This document shows positions 61,198 through 64,000 of a stretch of DNA of 64,000 nt, in pieces. Under the pieces are notes generated by a model that was not told where the DNA came from, made no database searches, and saw only the letters and a program-made list of their open reading frames with translations. Positions within the stretch are counted from its first letter, which is position 1; each line of letters starts with the position of its first letter. Location: NCBI GenBank assembly GCA_046349595.1, contig JAXMCA010000002.1:1054001-1118000 (forward strand), in the 5' to 3' direction. The translations under genes and the position numbers were made by a program. Source of the stretch: JACRLW01 sp046349595. GTDB lineage: Bacteria; Planctomycetota; UBA1135; UBA2386.

Positions 61198-61790
61198 CAC
61201 GCTTCGTCCATCTGCGCCCCGAGTGCCGCCATCGCACGCACCAGCAACTGGCGGACGGCGACCTCGCTCTTGCCGAGCTGCCGGGCGATGACGGCGTGAG
61301 GAAGTCCGGCGATCCGCGACAGGGTGAGCACTTCGCGTTGCGGTTCCGTGAGGCCGGCGAACGCGGACTCGACACGCGCCAGTTCCTCGCGTGCCATCGC
61401 GATGCGGCTCGGCGACGGCTGCACGTCTGCGATCGCAGGCATGCCGGTCGAAGTGGAGTCTCCGACAAGGACCTCACGGTCGGGACTGCGCATCTCGGCG
61501 GCGTGGAACCGCGCCTTCTCGCGGATCCGGTTGAGCGCGGCCTGGAACAGCCAGGCGCGGAACTCGATCTCGCCACGCAGCTCGAAGCGGGATTCGCAGA
61601 GCAGCTCGCGCACGGTGGACTGCACGATGTCGAGCGTCTCCTCGCGGGAGTGCAGTCGCGGACCGAGGCGCACGCGCACGAACTGCTCCAGGCGGGGCAG
61701 ATAGGCGGCGAGCACGTCGGCGATTCCCTTCGGATCACCGCGCGACGCAGACTCGATCGACGATGCGCTGGGTTGATCGATGTCGGCCAT
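61197..61790 (-). CDS. ECF-type sigma factor paired with the kinase
   Basis: 197 residues from ATG 61790 (MADIDQPSAS). Region 2: LEQFVRVRLGPRLHSREETL, DIVQSTVRELLC and EFRAWLFQAALNRIREKAR. Region 4: LTEPQREVLTLSRIAGLPHA, VIARQLGKSEVAVRQLLVRA. Overlap with the kinase start suggests coupled translation. The kinase could tune the sigma factor by phosphorylation; that is inferred from the pair. Confidence 0.9.
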   Translation of the reverse strand: MADIDQPSASSIESASRGDPKGIADVLAAYLPRLEQFVRVRLGPRLHSREETLDIVQSTVRELLCESRFELRGEIEFRAWLFQAALNRIREKARFHAAEMRSPDREVLVGDSTSTGMPAIADVQPSPSRIAMAREELARVESAFAGLTEPQREVLTLSRIAGLPHAVIARQLGKSEVAVRQLLVRAMAALGAQMDEA

Positions 61791-61953
61791 GGTGCCGGGG
61801 CGACGGAGGGCGCGACGATCCTGACCGCGCTCGCGGCCGTCAAGGCGGCTCAGCACGACGGTCGGTCCAAAGGTCGGTGGATCGGGGCAGGCACGGCGAT
61901 CCAGGCTCTGCTGGTCGACACGAAGCGGCGACGCGGCAATCCCCGGGCTGCGG

Positions 61954-62055
61954 CCCATCGCGGCCTGGGCCGCAACCCATTCGGGTTGCCGCGTTGGTGC
62001 TGCGCGCCGACCAGGATGGCCCAGGCCGCTTGGTTGGCTGAGGTCGCTCCGGCCC
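61954..62055 (+). repeat. Dispersed intergenic repeat, copy R4, truncated
   Basis: Sits in the 61791-62191 gap between the sigma and methyltransferase genes; I see no gene in this gap. Has the CATCGCGGCCTGGGCCGC start, GCAACCC-ATTC-GGGTTGC and CGCGCCGACCAGGATGGCCC, but ends near CTCCGGCCC and lacks the TCGTCGCG hairpin. Confidence 0.75.
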
Positions 62056-62191
62056 AGAGCGCGATCGGACGGGGGATGTTCCGGCAGAGCACCGGAGCAA
62101 GGAGGATCCGCGCCGGGCTTCGTGTGACGCAGAAAGGAGGAAAAGCCACCGGCCGAGTCACTTGTGGCCGCGGGAGGCACTCCCGGGAGAG

Positions 62192-63040
62192 ATGAAGCCA
62201 ACTCCGACCAACACCGGAAGCGGACCTTCCGGTCCCCTCGACCTGACCGCCGTCAAGAACCGCCAGCAGTCGACCTGGGCACTGGGCGACTACTCGGTGG
62301 TCGGAACCACTCTCCAGATCGTGGGTGAGACCCTGTGCGAGGCGGTCGATCTCCGCGCCGGTGAGCAGGTGCTCGACGTCGCCGCGGGTAATGGCAATGC
62401 CGCGCTCGCCGCCGCGCGACGGTTCTGCGCGGTGGTCGCCGTCGACTACGTCCCCGAGCTTTTGGAGCGCGCACGTGAGCGTGCGGCGGCCGAGAGGCTG
62501 TCGGTTCAATGCCGCGTCGGCGATGCGGAAGCGCTGCCCTTCCCCTCGGCGAGTTTCGACGTCGTGCTCTCGACCTTCGGCGTGATGTTCACACCGGACC
62601 AGGAGCGTGCCGCGGCGGAGCTGCTGCGTGTGTGCCGACCCGGGGGACGCATCGGGCTGGCCAACTGGACGCCGGACGGCTTCATCGGCGGTCTGTTCGG
62701 CGTGCTCGGTCGTCACGTCCCGCCACCCGCCGGTCTTCGATCGCCCTCGGCCTGGGGGACGCGGCCCCGACTCGCCGAGCTGTTCGGCGCCGACGCCGCG
62801 ATCGCGACATGCATGCGCAGCTTCGAGTTCCGCTATCGCACACCGGCCCACTGGCTCGACGTGTTCCGCGCCACCTACGGACCCGTGATGCGTGCCTTCG
62901 AAGTGCTGCCGCCGCGGGCCGCCGAGGTGCTGAGCAAGGACATCCTCGCCTTGATCGACAAGCACAACCGCGCGCGCGACGGCGGGATGTCGGTGCCGTC
63001 GGCGTACCTGGAGGTCGTCATCGAGCGACCCCGCGATTGA
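62192..63040 (+). CDS. Class I SAM-dependent methyltransferase
   Basis: 282 residues from ATG 62192 with GGGAGAG directly upstream. SAM motif QVLDVAAGNGNAALAAAR, acidic VVAVDYVPELLERARERA, motif II DAEALPFPSASFDVVLSTFG, then VCRPGGRIGLANWTPDG. Resembles UbiE/Coq5-like and small-molecule methyltransferases. Substrate unknown; no partner gene nearby. Confidence 0.9.
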   Translation: MKPTPTNTGSGPSGPLDLTAVKNRQQSTWALGDYSVVGTTLQIVGETLCEAVDLRAGEQVLDVAAGNGNAALAAARRFCAVVAVDYVPELLERARERAAAERLSVQCRVGDAEALPFPSASFDVVLSTFGVMFTPDQERAAAELLRVCRPGGRIGLANWTPDGFIGGLFGVLGRHVPPPAGLRSPSAWGTRPRLAELFGADAAIATCMRSFEFRYRTPAHWLDVFRATYGPVMRAFEVLPPRAAEVLSKDILALIDKHNRARDGGMSVPSAYLEVVIERPRD

Positions 63041-63157
63041 TCGCCTCGCAGCAGCATCGCGATCGACTCCGCTTCCGCGCGGTCGACGACAGATCGGTGC
63101 GCTCTCTCTCCTTTCCTCCGGTGAGCGGATCACGTGGATCCGTGCGAGAGAGATGCG

Positions 63158-63289
63158 ATGAACCAGAAGCTCCAGACCTTGCCTCGCCAGGGCAGGCTCG
63201 CGTGGAGGATGCTGCTGCAGATCGCTGTGGCGATCGTCCTCTACTGGGCACTCACCGGCGCCGCCGTGCACGACATGACGACGCTGTGA
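63158..63289 (+). CDS. Small single-span membrane protein
   Basis: 43 residues from ATG 63158, with GAGAGAG upstream. The basic N-terminus (KLQTLPRQGRLAWR) is followed by a hydrophobic helix (MLLQIAVAIVLYWALTGAAV). Too short for family assignment; the good Shine-Dalgarno and hydrophobic helix argue for a real product. It is upstream of the next small gene by 41 bp. Confidence 0.5.
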   Translation: MNQKLQTLPRQGRLAWRMLLQIAVAIVLYWALTGAAVHDMTTL

Positions 63290-63330
63290 GATCGCGGGCG
63301 AGAGCCGAACCCGAACCAAGGAGGACACCG

Positions 63331-63498
63331 ATGCAGACACACACCGAGTCCACACGCGCCATCGCCCCCGGTGACGCCGTGCGACCGGACCCGAAACACG
63401 ACGCGTGGCCGCGGAAGGCCGAGGAGGTCGCAGAACTCCACCTGCGCGAGCGCGAGGAGCGCGCGCGCAAGGAGAGGGCGCGATTCGACCTCGACTGA
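63331..63498 (+). CDS. Small charged helical protein
   Basis: 55 residues from ATG 63331, with a strong Shine-Dalgarno (AAGGAGG, 6 nt upstream). The C-terminal half is an extremely charged helix (AEEVAELHLREREERARKER). A perfect terminator follows 26 bp after the stop. Function unknown; may pair with the 43-residue membrane protein. Confidence 0.6.
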   Translation: MQTHTESTRAIAPGDAVRPDPKHDAWPRKAEEVAELHLREREERARKERARFDLD

Positions 63499-63524
63499 CC
63501 GGGACATGCACCCGGGTGAGGGCC

Positions 63525-63556
63525 GACCCCCGCGGTGCGCGAGCACCGCGGGGGTC
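63525..63556 (+). terminator. Rho-independent-like terminator
   Basis: GACCCCCGCGGTGC, loop GCGA, GCACCGCGGGGGTC: a perfect 14-bp stem, followed by ACTTTCT. Ends the short unit of two tiny genes and separates it from the next secreted-protein gene. Confidence 0.8.
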
Positions 63557-63759
63557 ACTTTCTCGACTGCACCGCTTCCCCCTGACCTCGATGCCCTTCG
63601 GCGGAATTGGCCAAACGAGGCGGACCCGCGCGCGGAGGTGCGGCTTGCGCCTCTACTGCATCCGGTGTCTCCTGCCGCGGCTCGCCCTGCCCAGGCTCGC
63701 TCGCTCTCGGGGAGGGTGCGTCTCTTCTCTCTTCGTCTTCCATAGGAGTCTTGCACTCG

Positions 63760-64000
63760 ATGCTTCGCCCCACGCACGCATTGTGCGCCCTGGCATTCGG
63801 CAGCCTCACTGCCTTCGCCTCCGCACAGAACTGCCTGAACACCATCAGCCCCTTCGCCAACAACAACAGCGGCTCGGTCGGTGGCGCCGTCTACTTCGAC
63901 ATGACGGTCAGCGCCTCGATCCTGATCCAGTCGCTCGACATGAACTTCACCGCGGTGGCCGGGACCCCCGTCGGTGTGGACGTCTACCTCACGCCCGGAA
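63760..64000 (+). CDS. Secreted protein, 3' end outside window
   Basis: 80 residues visible, from ATG 63760 with AGGAG about 10 nt upstream. Signal peptide LCALAFGSLTAFASAQ is followed by a beta-rich start (SVGGAVYFDMTVSASILIQS, LDMNFTAVAGTPVGVDVYL). Similar in style to the secreted proteins at 31004 and 50696, and to planctomycete proteins that end in the shared module. The rest lies beyond 64000. Confidence 0.7.
   Translation, partial: MLRPTHALCALAFGSLTAFASAQNCLNTISPFANNNSGSVGGAVYFDMTVSASILIQSLDMNFTAVAGTPVGVDVYLTPG

Overview
The window looks like chromosomal DNA of a high-GC planctomycete (phylum Planctomycetota). Supporting signs are the very high GC, three ECF sigma genes each followed by an odd membrane or kinase partner gene, a sulfatase, a Ser/Thr kinase with a C-terminal FGE-sulfatase domain, many secreted beta-rich proteins that share a C-terminal module, and ELWxTDGT repeats. 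The phylum is inferred from protein content; there is no rRNA here. I found no tRNA, rRNA, CRISPR array or transposase.

Layout. 1-12.6 kb: a secreted HEAT-repeat protein, an ECF sigma/FecR-like pair, a GT83-like glycosyltransferase, a bifunctional beta-oxidation enzyme, a regulatory-fold membrane protein, a GT2 and a 1033-residue ELWxTDGT protein. 12.7-26.7 kb: an accessory island with two giant CHAT-NACHT-FGE proteins, an AAA+ ATPase, a subtilisin-like protease, a sigma-like factor and a hipBA toxin-antitoxin operon. 26.8-32.1 kb: sulfatase, ECF sigma/LRR pair and a secreted protein. 32.2-35.3 kb: pdxR-pdxS-pdxT (vitamin B6). 35.5-43 kb: PstS-like protein, lipoprotein, a MobA-nitroreductase fusion, flavin reductase-like gene, pyrE, O-methyltransferase, DUF4262 gene, purF and a small basic protein. 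43.4-50.7 kb: a CBM9/degenerate MBL protein, an enlarged signal peptidase I, and a LeuA-like aldolase. 50.7-54.4 kb: two tandem copies of a three-gene cassette with nearly identical ends and diverged cores. 54.6-64 kb: YbjN-like and degenerate E1-like genes, a secreted protein, ECF sigma/kinase pair, methyltransferase, two tiny ORFs with a strong terminator, and a truncated secreted protein.

Main discovery candidate. The last codons of the two giant receptors (16240-16391 on +, 20195-20343 on -) carry a near-identical DNA cassette in otherwise strongly diverged genes. Differences cluster in about 25 codons, almost only at codon positions 1 and 2, often with A in one copy, and are flanked by almost perfect identity. 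This is the expected footprint of diversity-generating retroelement (DGR) mutagenesis of a C-type-lectin-fold (FGE) domain. The reverse transcriptase and template repeat are not in the window. Read as a whole, the island would be a diversified-sensor conflict or immune system: variable FGE sensor, NACHT switch, CHAT protease effector, with AAA/S8 protease partners and hipBA next door.

Other repeated structure: a ~100-150 bp hairpin-rich intergenic repeat occurs four times (3.5, 45.4, 49.5, 62.0 kb), and three operator palindromes spaced exactly 50 bp apart precede hipB.
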